Program-made: the position numbers and the translations under genes
In this document: one piece after another, positions 1 through 8,181 of the stretch
Numbering within the stretch: the stretch's first letter is position 1
Layout of the letters: the number at the start of each line of letters is the position of its first letter
The notes under the pieces: model-generated
Told to the model about the DNA's origin: nothing
The model's input: the letters and a program-made list of their open reading frames with translations, nothing else
The model's database searches: none
Assembly: GCA_002478145.1 (NCBI GenBank)
Contig: DLMI01000121.1
Span: 1-9,493, forward strand
Direction of reading: 5' to 3'
Length of the DNA: 9,493 nucleotides
Source of the DNA: Acidobacteria bacterium UBA7540
GTDB lineage: Bacteria; Acidobacteriota; Terriglobia; UBA7540

Positions 1-260
1 ACTGTATGACATCCCTTGAGTTTGCCATCTGCGCACCAGATCAGTTGCCGAAAGGTACCGTGCTTCCTGCCGCCAAGCCTTCGGGAAACGACCCCATCGC
101 AAACTACCTTTGGCATTTGAGCCAAGCTTACAAAAACAAACTGTACATCGTTCTCTACTCCACCAAGGGAGCTGGTCTGCTGCGGGAGACAGCGATCCTG
201 TATTGGATTCAAGAGGGGGATTCGTGGAAGTTGGCAGCCTTCAAAGGCACGAATTGGTAA
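1..260 (+). CDS. 3' part of an unrecognised gene, cut by the window edge
   Basis: The reading frame is open from the left edge of the window and ends at TAA 258-260. An ATG at 6 exists, but the codon before it (TGT) is also open and no Shine-Dalgarno sequence can be seen, so the true start is probably outside. The visible 84-85 residues include no membrane segment. The end reads as alternating hydrophobic and charged residues with aromatic positions (LYIVLYS, AILYWIQEGDSWKLAAFKG), which suggests two or three terminal beta strands like the last strands of small NTF2-like or lipoprotein-type domains. I do not recognise the family. The gene converges on the nuclease gene with only 15 bp between the two stops, and no clear shared terminator is seen there. 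Codon use in this frame looks bacterial and normal, which is why I believe it is coding. Confidence 0.6.
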   Translation, partial: CMTSLEFAICAPDQLPKGTVLPAAKPSGNDPIANYLWHLSQAYKNKLYIVLYSTKGAGLLRETAILYWIQEGDSWKLAAFKGTNW

Positions 261-275
261 ATCCCCGCTATTCCC

Positions 276-1304
276 TCACAGACTGATGTGCCCGTCGCAT
301 GGGCGGTTAGCGGCCGCGTGGTAGCCCTTGTCCTGGGCTTCTTCTTGCGTCATGTACTCGCCTTCCTTTGTCTTCCCGTACCACCGCGTCCCGGGGCAAT
401 GGTAAGTCCCGGAGTTCGTGTTGACCCAAACTCTTACATCGGGATTACCCCGTGTGGCGGCTGTTTGAGCCTTGGACTCGGGGTTTTGCCCATCTGGCTT
501 GAGCATCAGATTGGCATCCAACAGGTATGCCAGCCTGACTCCGGCCTTCTCCAACTGAAGTTCGATCACCGCGTTCGCTTGTTGCTCATACGCGGGAGTA
601 ATCGGGGCTGGATTGTCGTTGCTGAGATTTCCGTAAGCAACCGTTTGAGCCAGCCGGTGCCCTTCCATCACCCAATCCTCGATGCTCCCTTTCTGCCATT
701 CAGCCTGGTCCCGGGGTGTTATTCGGTTCTCCAACTCCGCCGCGAATGCCGCTGGGTTGCGGTTGGTGTGTTGAAGCAGGCCCGTGTCCCACACCCAATG
801 AAGATTATCGGGATGACCGTCAAACATCACCTGGCGCGTGTTGCCGCCCTTGTCGCCATTGTCTTCATCATGCAACGGCTGGTGCAAGTCGCCGACGAAA
901 TGAATCACGAATTTCAGGGCCTGCGCCTTGGCGTCTTTGTCGGCGTTCGGGTCTTTCAGGACGGTGAGGAATTGTTCCGTCTTGACGATTACGCAATCAC
1001 CGTTAGGGCACTCGCGGGCCAAGTCGATCTTGGAATCCGCAAGGGGGATGTCGATGTAATGCCATGGGCCAGTCTCGCGGCGGTCCTTGCGGTACTCGTC
1101 AGCCCACACTGAGGCTTCTTCGGGGCTCTCGGGACTGAGCAGCTCCCGCATGTGAGTTGCCGTCTCCGGGCGCATGTAATGCTCCGCCAGAATCACTATG
1201 ATTTGATGGCCTTCACGACCCCAGGCGAAAGCCCCTTGCGGTGTCGCCAGGATAACCGCAAGGTAAGCCACCGAACGGCAAATTGTTGAGGCTCCAACAC
1301 GCAT
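276..1304 (-). CDS. Secreted S1/P1-type zinc-dependent nuclease with a C-terminal Cys/His module
   Basis: The 342-residue protein belongs to the S1/P1 nuclease family (phospholipase C/P1 nuclease fold), which cleaves single-stranded nucleic acids and 3'-phosphomonoesters with three zinc ions. Residues 1-27 are a signal peptide ending AFA. Cleavage there leaves Trp28 as N-terminus, which in P1 nuclease binds zinc through its amino group. The rest of the ligand set is visible: His33 (WGREGH), Asp69 (SVWADEYR), His82 (WHYIDIP), His135, Asp139 and His145 (HFVGDLHQPLH), His169 and Asp173 (HWVWD). The spacings W-5-H, H-4-D-6-H and H-4-D match P1. Residues about 292-338 form an extra module with conserved-looking Tyr, Cys and His residues (YHCPGTRWYGKT, then GYHAAANRPC) that the core enzyme does not need. 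The start is supported by GGAGAAGAG at 1317-1309. It is the last gene of the minus-strand block, 27 bp after the preceding stop. Export to the periplasm or outside is inferred. Confidence 0.93.
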   Translation of the reverse strand: MRVGASTICRSVAYLAVILATPQGAFAWGREGHQIIVILAEHYMRPETATHMRELLSPESPEEASVWADEYRKDRRETGPWHYIDIPLADSKIDLARECPNGDCVIVKTEQFLTVLKDPNADKDAKAQALKFVIHFVGDLHQPLHDEDNGDKGGNTRQVMFDGHPDNLHWVWDTGLLQHTNRNPAAFAAELENRITPRDQAEWQKGSIEDWVMEGHRLAQTVAYGNLSNDNPAPITPAYEQQANAVIELQLEKAGVRLAYLLDANLMLKPDGQNPESKAQTAATRGNPDVRVWVNTNSGTYHCPGTRWYGKTKEGEYMTQEEAQDKGYHAAANRPCDGHISL

Positions 1305-1308
1305 TTAA

Positions 1309-1317
1309 CTCTTCTCC
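1309..1317 (-). promoter_or_regulatory. Shine-Dalgarno of the S1/P1 nuclease gene
   Basis: GGAGAAGAG on the minus strand lies 4-12 nt before the ATG at 1304. It fixes the start that gives a complete signal peptide. Confidence 0.65.
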
Positions 1318-1331
1318 ACCACTGGAATGCG

Positions 1332-1811
1332 TTACCTTCTAGGAAGCCAACTGACGGTTCTAACTCCCATTTCCCCTAGAGTCCGTCTGCCGGACTTCGG
1401 TGGGGCACTGTCAGCAAACAACTTCCAGGAAATTACGATTGCCTCAATGCACTGTTCAGCGATACCTGGCGCTGGTGGTTGCACAAAGTCTTCCCTCTTG
1501 CCCCCGGCTGGCTGCCACATCCGGGTGGTCACGTAACACATAACATTGAAGCTTGTTTCCATTTCAGGATAGATCGGGTACTGCAGTTCCCAAAACCAAG
1601 TGCGCCAGTGGGTGGATCGAGCCTGGACTGTCTGGGTAACCCCCCTTTCGGTCGAGAAGGAACCGTAGTCGCCGGTGGTGACCACGCAGCAATTGTTCGC
1701 CTTGATTCGACCGATATTTGCAAGTGTCCATTCGATGGTCAGCCCCAATTGCTGATGCGCCCCTTGAGCGTTAACTGCGACGGTCGAGATTTTGACGTTC
1801 TTGACGACCAC
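1332..1811 (-). CDS. Unrecognised protein; start uncertain, possible frameshifted continuation of the upstream gene
   Basis: From a GTG at 1811 this frame encodes 159 residues and ends 27 bp before the nuclease gene. The sequence looks like a beta-sandwich: an alternating run VVVKNVKISTVAV, then LTIEWTLANIGRIKANNC, resembling the 'N-G-x-x-A' strand-turn motif common in bacterial hypothetical proteins, then an aromatic PIYPEMETSFNVMCYV stretch. I cannot name a family. The frame stays open upstream to a stop at 1893-1895, and the codons from about 1870 down to 1811 (for example GAG GAC ATT CGC, GTG GTC GTC AAG AAC GTC) look more gene-like here than in the overlapping DUF362 frame. There is no ATG and no Shine-Dalgarno before the GTG. 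Either the protein is translated by coupling from inside DUF362, or a one-base change has fused or separated two reading frames, or it is a remnant that lost its 5' end. Confidence 0.5.
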   Translation of the reverse strand: MVVKNVKISTVAVNAQGAHQQLGLTIEWTLANIGRIKANNCCVVTTGDYGSFSTERGVTQTVQARSTHWRTWFWELQYPIYPEMETSFNVMCYVTTRMWQPAGGKREDFVQPPAPGIAEQCIEAIVISWKLFADSAPPKSGRRTLGEMGVRTVSWLPRR

Positions 1812-2787
1812 ATCGGGATGCTTGGCTCGGTTGCGAATGTCCTCGATCAGTCTGTGGGACGCTGGTTGTGATGTGCCTCCAAGCCTGATCGATCAATTTC
1901 GTTGAGGCGTTGCCCAGGAATTTCGCAGCTTCACGGATGTGGGGAATCCTTTCGGGCTTGAATCCCATGAGCCTCGCGCACGTTGCATCCGCGGCTACAG
2001 GATCATCTGAAAGCACAATGCTGTGGAGCGGCCGGGAGGTCCCGGCAAGAGGACCGTTTCCTTCCATTGCCGCGATGCCATCAGCGATGACGAAATGAAT
2101 CGGCACCGTCGCGCAGATGTCGAGGATACTCTGCTGGATTCCGCTCCAGTGCAGGATGTTCTTGGGCCAGCCGTACTTTGTGCCTGGGACAACGCCAAAC
2201 ATGTTCTTCATGCTTAGCGTGACACCCGACCAGTGATGGGTTTTCACCTTAGGCATGGAAACGACGAAGTCATGGCTGAGCACTGTGCGTGGGAGAAAAA
2301 GATGGCCCAGGGCAGTGTAGTTTGCACACAACTTGATCTTGGCCAACTCATCGCGGTTCAGATCAATAAAGGGAATATGCTGTTTGGTGAGATCGTCTTG
2401 GAACCGACTTTCAAAAAGTACAAGTTGCGTGTCCCTCTGGTGCCCCGGGCCTTCAGCCACGGTGACAGAGAGAGCACCAAGCCGCCTGAAGCACTCCGCG
2501 GCGGCAGTGACCAGAACGGGATGGGAATTGATATCGACGCCCGATACGAAGTCCACAATATTTGGCTTTAGCAGGACTGACTTTCCACCGATATTGAGAT
2601 CAAATAACCGAAGAGCACTCATCAAGGTCCATTCAAGCCGTTCCGAATACTCGTCCGCACGCACGATGGCGACGCGTGAACGGGCGGGTCGCCGGACTCG
2701 GTTGTATTTGGGAAGGAAAAAGGGAGCCGCAGTCGCGGCTCCCGCTACAAGTCCGACAGAACCGGCTAACAAGCTTCTTCTTGTCAT
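1771..2787 (-). CDS. Tat-exported DUF362 protein
   Basis: The likely start is the ATG at 2787, giving 338 residues. It overlaps the upstream stop as ATGA and has AAGGTGA 4 nt before it. An in-frame start 12 codons further up would lie inside the previous gene and spoil the signal peptide. The N-terminus reads TRRSLLAGSVGLVAGAATA, a twin-arginine type signal, so a folded, perhaps cofactor-bearing protein is exported. The body fits DUF362: KPNIVDF (74-80), a segment AEGPGHQRD (111-119), the signature MPKVKTHHWSGVTLSMKNMFG (178-198), IADGIAAMEGNGP (234-246) and DDPVAADATCARLMG (261-275). No Cys-rich 4Fe-4S cluster motif is seen, unlike some DUF362 members. The biochemical function of the family is unclear. 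Residues after about 302 (AWRHITTS... to the stop) are polar, rich in Arg and Gln, and do not look like a DUF362 end, so the natural 3' end may be frameshifted. Confidence 0.88.
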   Translation of the reverse strand: MTRRSLLAGSVGLVAGAATAAPFFLPKYNRVRRPARSRVAIVRADEYSERLEWTLMSALRLFDLNIGGKSVLLKPNIVDFVSGVDINSHPVLVTAAAECFRRLGALSVTVAEGPGHQRDTQLVLFESRFQDDLTKQHIPFIDLNRDELAKIKLCANYTALGHLFLPRTVLSHDFVVSMPKVKTHHWSGVTLSMKNMFGVVPGTKYGWPKNILHWSGIQQSILDICATVPIHFVIADGIAAMEGNGPLAGTSRPLHSIVLSDDPVAADATCARLMGFKPERIPHIREAAKFLGNASTKLIDQAWRHITTSVPQTDRGHSQPSQASRCGRQERQNLDRRS

Positions 2788-3698
2788 GCGATCACCTTGA
2801 AAACGTTGCCTTCGACCAGGCAATCAATGGCCAGGATCACAGCGGCCAGGGTGGCAGAATCCGCGAGGAAGCCTTTATCGCTGAGAGCACAGAGGCGAGC
2901 AAGCAAACCCTCGACGGGCCGGCCGTAGGCATCAAGAGCCAGGATGGACCAGGCCAAGCTCCAAGGCGCGGAGCAGGTCCCCGTCCTGCGCTCAAGCCAA
3001 TCAAGACCGGAGGCTATGGCGCCGTTGCTCTGTTCTCCGCCCAGGGCGAGCAAGGCGATGGCTGTGGCATCCAGATGTGGTGCCAGAGGAACTCCGTAAA
3101 CCACACCGTTTCCAGCATTCCAGCCTCCGGTAGGGCAAGCGCGATCCAGCAACATCTCTTCGCCACGGCGGATTCGGAAGTTGACGCGGTCTGGCTTACA
3201 GCAAACGAATGCCTGCTTCAGTGCAATCATTGACAGGGCTGTGGGAATGACCCAACTGCAAGTTCCAGGCTGCCACGGCCAGCCGAACTTGTTGGGGTCA
3301 AAGCGGACGTGAGTATCCGTGGTCGCAAACTTCCATCTCCAAAGCCAGTGTGATTCTCTTCCTTTCAATCTCAGCAGCCATTCGACTCCGCGCTCTGTTT
3401 GAAGTGCCATCTCGCCGTTGTTGATGAGCGCGATCACGGCCAAGGCCGTCAGACCTGAACCCTCAGAGTCGTCGCCGCTGAACGCCGGCCAGCTTCCGTT
3501 TGGATTCTGCATTCCGAGCAAAAACTCAAGGCCGAGTGCGCGGGCAAGATTGGAATCCCATCGCAGAGCCAGCATAGCAAGACACGTCGGTTCGAGCGCG
3601 CCCTGACTTGTCGAGGAACAATAGCTCCAGCCTCCACCGGAAAGTTCCTGTTTGACGAGGGCATTCTTTAGCTCGGCTCGCAGCGCGGTGTCTATCAT
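2784..3698 (-). CDS. Prenyltransferase/squalene-cyclase repeat (alpha-alpha toroid) protein, probably non-catalytic
   Basis: The 304-residue protein shows the repeats of terpenoid cyclase/prenyltransferase toroids: Gly-rich turns with Trp (GGGWSY 21-26, QNPNGSWPAF 64-73, GGWNAGN 191-197), each followed by a hydrophobic helix ending in ALxAL-type sequence (TCLAMLAL, LTALAVIAL, IPTALSMIAL, ATAIALLAL, SLAWSILAL). About five helical pairs can be counted, roughly half of a squalene-hopene cyclase. Neither the DXDD motif of cyclases nor the DCTAE motif is present, and there is no signal peptide or membrane anchor. A binding or scaffold role on an isoprenoid or protein partner is possible, but nothing in the sequence proves it. 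It is the first gene of the minus-strand block and overlaps the DUF362 start by four bases (ATGA), so the two are almost certainly translated together. No Shine-Dalgarno precedes the ATG, which fits a leaderless transcript. Confidence 0.85.
   Translation of the reverse strand: MIDTALRAELKNALVKQELSGGGWSYCSSTSQGALEPTCLAMLALRWDSNLARALGLEFLLGMQNPNGSWPAFSGDDSEGSGLTALAVIALINNGEMALQTERGVEWLLRLKGRESHWLWRWKFATTDTHVRFDPNKFGWPWQPGTCSWVIPTALSMIALKQAFVCCKPDRVNFRIRRGEEMLLDRACPTGGWNAGNGVVYGVPLAPHLDATAIALLALGGEQSNGAIASGLDWLERRTGTCSAPWSLAWSILALDAYGRPVEGLLARLCALSDKGFLADSATLAAVILAIDCLVEGNVFKVIA
2792..2798 (-). promoter_or_regulatory. Shine-Dalgarno that fixes the DUF362 start
   Basis: AAGGTGA on the minus strand, inside the 3' end of the toroid gene, lies 4 nt before the ATG at 2787. 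Together with the ATGA overlap it argues for this start over the longer frame. Confidence 0.6.
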
Positions 3699-3733
3699 GG
3701 CTTGGTTGTAAGGGAAGATGTAAAGGCAGTCAA
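3699..3733 (-). promoter_or_regulatory. Candidate sigma70-type promoter of the toroid/DUF362/nuclease operon
   Basis: On the minus strand there is TTGACT (3733-3728), a spacer of exactly 17 bp, and TACAAC (3710-3705). These match the -35 consensus at five and the -10 consensus at four of six positions. The normal start distance would place the first transcribed base at or next to the A of the ATG at 3698. This gives a leaderless mRNA and explains why no Shine-Dalgarno is seen. Confidence 0.45.
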
Positions 3734-3850
3734 ACGAGCGCCCCTGCTACAGGCTCGAGAGTAGTTTGGGCACTGGGCGAACAGGACGATAGAGCTTTGA
3801 ATACTACCCATTGCCGGAGCATTAGGGCGCGCGAAGACGCTCTGGCAGGT

Positions 3851-3883
3851 GGTTCTCACATTTGTCGACCGGTGAAAAAAATT
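3851..3883. repeat. Direct repeat, copy 1 (left of fic)
   Basis: This copy begins GGTTCTCACA, continues with GTCGACC and ends in an A-run followed by TT. Its first 22 bp match 5496-5517 at 19 positions without gaps. After that both copies have an A-rich run ending AATT or nearly so. Both copies are intergenic and in the same orientation, one on each side of the fic gene. Confidence 0.5.
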
Positions 3884-4100
3884 GTGTATTGCCTCCTTGG
3901 ATGCTACGCAAGCCCGAGCCTCAAGTAGGCAGCGGCGAGGGTGGGCCCCCACGGCCAAACGGCGGTCGGCCATGCTCCTCATGTCCCGCCACGGGTTCTT
4001 CGATCTCATCCCTCTGCCTTCGGAACCGCTCCTTCTTCGTCGGCTTTGCCCAGAATTTCGGAGCCTTCCAACTGTTCCGATGTGCACCTGCGCTATCGCG

Positions 4101-4212
4101 CTTATTTTATCCCATGAAAGATATCTGCCCGTTTGATGGTCTTGTTTTACCATATGCCGACATTGTAAAATAAGGCTGGTGGAGTTGGCTGCTTAGATTC
4201 GTGCTGTAAAAT
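4101..4212 (+). promoter_or_regulatory. Control region of fic: palindromic operator candidate, half-sites and -10-like boxes
   Basis: A 34-bp imperfect palindrome spans 4141-4174, with outer arms CTTgTTTTAC and GTAAAAtAAG and 12 of 17 base pairs complementary. A left half-site of the same type (CTTATTTTAT) occurs at 4101-4110. Right half-sites TGTAAAAT or TGTAAAAC occur at 4164-4171, 4205-4212 and 4256-4263, the last within the first codons of fic. Two promoter readings are possible. One is TTGTTT (4142-4147), 18 bp, TAAAAT (4166-4171). The other is TTGGCT (4185-4190), 16 bp, TAAAAT (4207-4212). In the first, a protein bound to the palindrome would cover the -35 and -10 boxes. Repression by the Fic protein's own winged helix is inference. 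Confidence 0.5.
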
Positions 4213-4238
4213 GAGCAGCGAAACACTGTCTGCATGTT

Positions 4239-5477
4239 ATGCGTGCTGGAACTTATGTAAAACAAGCAACCGGTTACCAGGCCTTCATCCCTGCTCCGTT
4301 GCCGCCTGACCCACCCATCGAAATCGATGTGGAATTGGGCCGGCTCACGTCGGAAGCAGATCGAGCCCTGGGCCGACTGGACGGAGTCGCGACCGTTCTC
4401 CCGAATCCTGACCTCTTCGTCTCCATGTATGTCCGGCAGGAGGCAGTGCTGAGTTCGCAAATCGAGGGCACCCAAAGCACCCTTGAAGACGTTCTCCAAT
4501 TTGAAGTGGATGCGAAGGGGCGGGAATTCCCGAAAGACATCCAGGAAGTCGTCAACTACGTGCGCGCTATGAATTACGGCCTGGAACGCCTGAAGACCCT
4601 GCCCTTGAGCCTACGGCTAATCCGCGAAATCCATGGCAAGTTGCTCGAAGGGGTCCGTGGCTCGCACCGTACCCCAGGCGAGTTTCGTACCAGTCAGAAC
4701 TGGATTGGCCCACAGGGATGCACACTCAGTGCCGCGACCTTCGTGCCTCCTCCTGTCCACGAAATGCACGAGGCGCTGGATAATACGGAGAAGTTTCTCC
4801 ACGACAACTCACTCCCATTGCTCATCCAATGTGGGCTAGCTCACGCGCAGTTTGAGACCATCCACCCGTTTCTTGATGGCAATGGCAGAGTCGGACGCCT
4901 CCTCATCACCTTTCTTCTCTGCCATAGACAGGCGTTGGGACGACCCCTGCTTTATTTGAGCCACTACCTGAAACAGCATCGCGCCGAGTACTACGACCGG
5001 CTGATGGCCATTCGCAACGACGGTGACTGGGAAGGCTGGCTGAAGTTCTTTGTCCGCGGTGTTTTTGAGGTCAGCCAAAAGGCTACGGAGACAGCGCGAA
5101 ACATTGTGCGGCTAAGGGAGGAGCATCGCCGGGTGCTCAGCGAAAAGCTGCTGCCGGAAAAGCCGACGACTGCGGCGCCCGACTCGCTCCAGTCGCGCCG
5201 CCGGAGAGCATTGGCGGGGCACTCGCGAGAAGAGGTGACGGCTACGCACTACGACTTGCTCTTGCTTGAATACTTGTTTGAGCAACCGATCGTTACTATT
5301 CGCATGGTCGAGCAGCGTCTGAACTGCGTCTACGTCACCGCGAACAAGGTGGTCAACCGATTCATGAAACTCGGTTTACTTGAAGAGGTCACCGGCTTTC
5401 AACGCAACCGGCGCTTCCGCTACGCTCCTTACCTTGCTTTGTTCGAGCCGGCCCATGGCGGGCCAATGCCCGCTTGA
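4239..5477 (+). CDS. fic: Class II Fic-domain protein (probable AMP-transferase) with C-terminal winged helix
   Basis: The 412-residue protein has the standard layout of stand-alone bacterial Fic proteins. Residues 1-95 are the Fic/DOC N-terminal domain (FIPAPLPPDPP, ALGRLDG, LPNPDLFVSMYVRQEAVLSSQIEG). The Fic core carries the complete active-site motif HPFLDGNGRVGR at 209-220 with catalytic His209. A winged-helix domain lies at about 338-402 (VTIRMVEQRLNCVYVTANKVVNRFMKLG, then an RNRRFRY wing). The helix SSQIEG at 72-77 matches the inhibitory motif (S/T)xxxE(G/N) with Glu76, so this is a self-inhibited class II enzyme that transfers AMP from ATP to a Ser, Thr or Tyr hydroxyl of an unknown target. 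Residues about 305-336 form a polar, Arg-rich insertion (LQSRRRRALAGHSR) longer than usual before the winged helix. The ATG at 4239 gives the family-typical N-terminus and an in-frame stop at 4212-4214 excludes a longer one. No Shine-Dalgarno is visible. Confidence 0.94.
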   Translation: MRAGTYVKQATGYQAFIPAPLPPDPPIEIDVELGRLTSEADRALGRLDGVATVLPNPDLFVSMYVRQEAVLSSQIEGTQSTLEDVLQFEVDAKGREFPKDIQEVVNYVRAMNYGLERLKTLPLSLRLIREIHGKLLEGVRGSHRTPGEFRTSQNWIGPQGCTLSAATFVPPPVHEMHEALDNTEKFLHDNSLPLLIQCGLAHAQFETIHPFLDGNGRVGRLLITFLLCHRQALGRPLLYLSHYLKQHRAEYYDRLMAIRNDGDWEGWLKFFVRGVFEVSQKATETARNIVRLREEHRRVLSEKLLPEKPTTAAPDSLQSRRRRALAGHSREEVTATHYDLLLLEYLFEQPIVTIRMVEQRLNCVYVTANKVVNRFMKLGLLEEVTGFQRNRRFRYAPYLALFEPAHGGPMPA

Positions 5478-7104
<1,627 letters not shown>

Positions 7105-7108
<4 letters not shown>

Positions 7109-8181
7109 GTACGTTTAGTAAGGCCTTCGTAATCTGCATCTTGTTCGTTTTCCGGTCGGCAATGGCGCAGGTTCCCGAGGTCAAGCCGCGGGTGTTGACC
7201 AAACTTGAAATGGACGGGAAGGTCGCGGTAGTCGAAGTCGCCGCCCACTTTGTGACGGCGATCCGCATGCCGGAGACTGTGAATTCAGTAGTCGTTGGCG
7301 ACCCGACATTATTCAAAGTCGAGCACTCGGACCGGGAACCACAACTGGTGTTTGTCAAGGCCCTTACAGAGAAGGCGGCGGAGACCAATCTGCTGATTTC
7401 AACGACTCACGGGCGCGAGGCAAGTTTGCTGCTGGTGAGCCGAGGGGAACAAAAATCAAACGACCCCGAAAACGTGGACCTTCTGCTCAATTACAAACCT
7501 GCCAAAGGCTTTCTAATCGAGCCAGATTACCCCTCTGCGCTGGTAGCGAAAACTGTGGAAATAGGATCGCCCGGAGCGACTGCCGTGCCCCCAGCTCTTG
7601 AGACAGCAAGCACAGGCAGGGCGGCGACGGATGTCAAGCAAGCGTCCTCCGTCACACCAGACCCACCGGATGACCCCGCACCGGCGGGGTTGGATGAGCT
7701 TCTTACCCGGCAGGAACGGTCTCCATTGCCACCTCTCTACGGCGAACATGTGCCGGCGGAAACGGCCACCGGAGACCGAGTGCGCGCCGGCGTGGGCGAG
7801 GTAGTAGATGGCGGAGAGCGGGTCATCGTGCTCTTCTCTGCCCTCAATCCAACTGGCCGCAGCATCCTGATCATGCCGCCACAAGTCCAGCTTGGAGGCA
7901 AGGTCAAGTCAGGGAAGATCATTCGGCGGTCTCGCTGGACAACATCCGAACAGCTTCCTGTGCTGAGTTTTCGCTTGAGCAAGCGCCGTTTGGCGCCTGG
8001 TGAGCGCGCAGATGGGGTGGTGGTCTTCGATCGTCCCCCCTACAAACAATCTAACGAGACGCTTTTCTTGCAAATTGCCGAGACGGGGGCCGTGGATCAC
8101 CCTGCCTTGGCGCCCATCGGTTTTGGCATCAACACATTGAAGGAGGATTCTACGCATGGAAAGCCCGTCACAAGAAAATAA
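7105..8181 (+). CDS. Secreted VirB9/TrbG-like protein with atypical C-terminal half
   Basis: The 358-residue protein begins with a signal peptide (cleavage after AMA, residue 21). Residues about 35-114 match the N-terminal VirB9/TrbG pattern: a gDP-type turn (VNSVVVGDPTLFKVEHSD), a 'vk' strand (LVFVKALTEKAAETNLLIST) and THGREASLLLVSRG, i.e. the TNL..ST..GR signature. Residues 115-225 are a Pro/Ala-rich linker. Residues about 226-342 are a second beta-rich domain (RVIVLFSALNPTGRSILIMPP, VLSFRLSKRRLAPGERADGVVVFDRPPY) that lacks the usual VirB9 C-terminal features (DDG..TYI.F). The N-terminal pattern also has some likeness to the pilus/secretin N domain, but the gene neighbours (VirB1-like before, VirB10-like after) favour VirB9. 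In T4SS this protein links the outer-membrane ring to VirB10 in the periplasm. The gene overlaps its neighbours by 4 and 26 bp. Confidence 0.72.
8141..8146 (+). promoter_or_regulatory. Strong Shine-Dalgarno deciding the VirB10-like start
   Basis: AGGAGG lies 9 nt before the ATG at 8156, within the 3' end of the preceding gene. It is a full match to the anti-Shine-Dalgarno core and identifies a start hidden inside the upstream frame. Confidence 0.75.

Larger units (their letters stand above)
3699..4238. other. 540-bp intergenic region between divergent genes
   Basis: No convincing gene is present. A minus-strand frame is open from 4153 to 3695, but its product is rich in Arg, Ser and Cys with no domain, so I treat it as chance or as decayed sequence. 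The stretch contains the candidate minus-strand promoter at its left end, one copy of a short dispersed repeat (3851-3883), a GC-rich part with small hairpins (around 3935-3975), and an AT-rich, palindrome-containing control region in front of fic (4101-4212). Part of the GC-rich segment may be a remnant or recurring intergenic element, which a nucleotide search in related genomes would decide. Confidence 0.5.

Noticed and set aside
288..1112. 274-codon open frame on the + strand antisense to the nuclease gene
   Set aside because: The minus strand carries a complete S1/P1 ligand set and signal peptide. The + frame has no domain and is a mirror of GC-biased codons.
2333..2800. 155-codon + strand open frame opposite DUF362
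   Set aside because: It is a shadow of the DUF362 gene, whose family motifs are clear on the minus strand.
3695..4153. 152-codon minus-strand open frame that overlaps the toroid start as ATGA
   Set aside because: The product is rich in Arg, Ser and Cys, with no domain, no Shine-Dalgarno and unlike codon use. The good promoter candidate at 3705-3733 lies inside it, which fits intergenic DNA better.
3862..4173. 103-codon + strand open frame in the same intergenic region
   Set aside because: It is low complexity with no recognisable domain and runs through the palindromic control region of fic.
5450..5464. GGCCC/GGGCC hairpin at the end of fic as a terminator
   Set aside because: It lies within coding sequence and has no T-run after it, so intrinsic termination is not supported.
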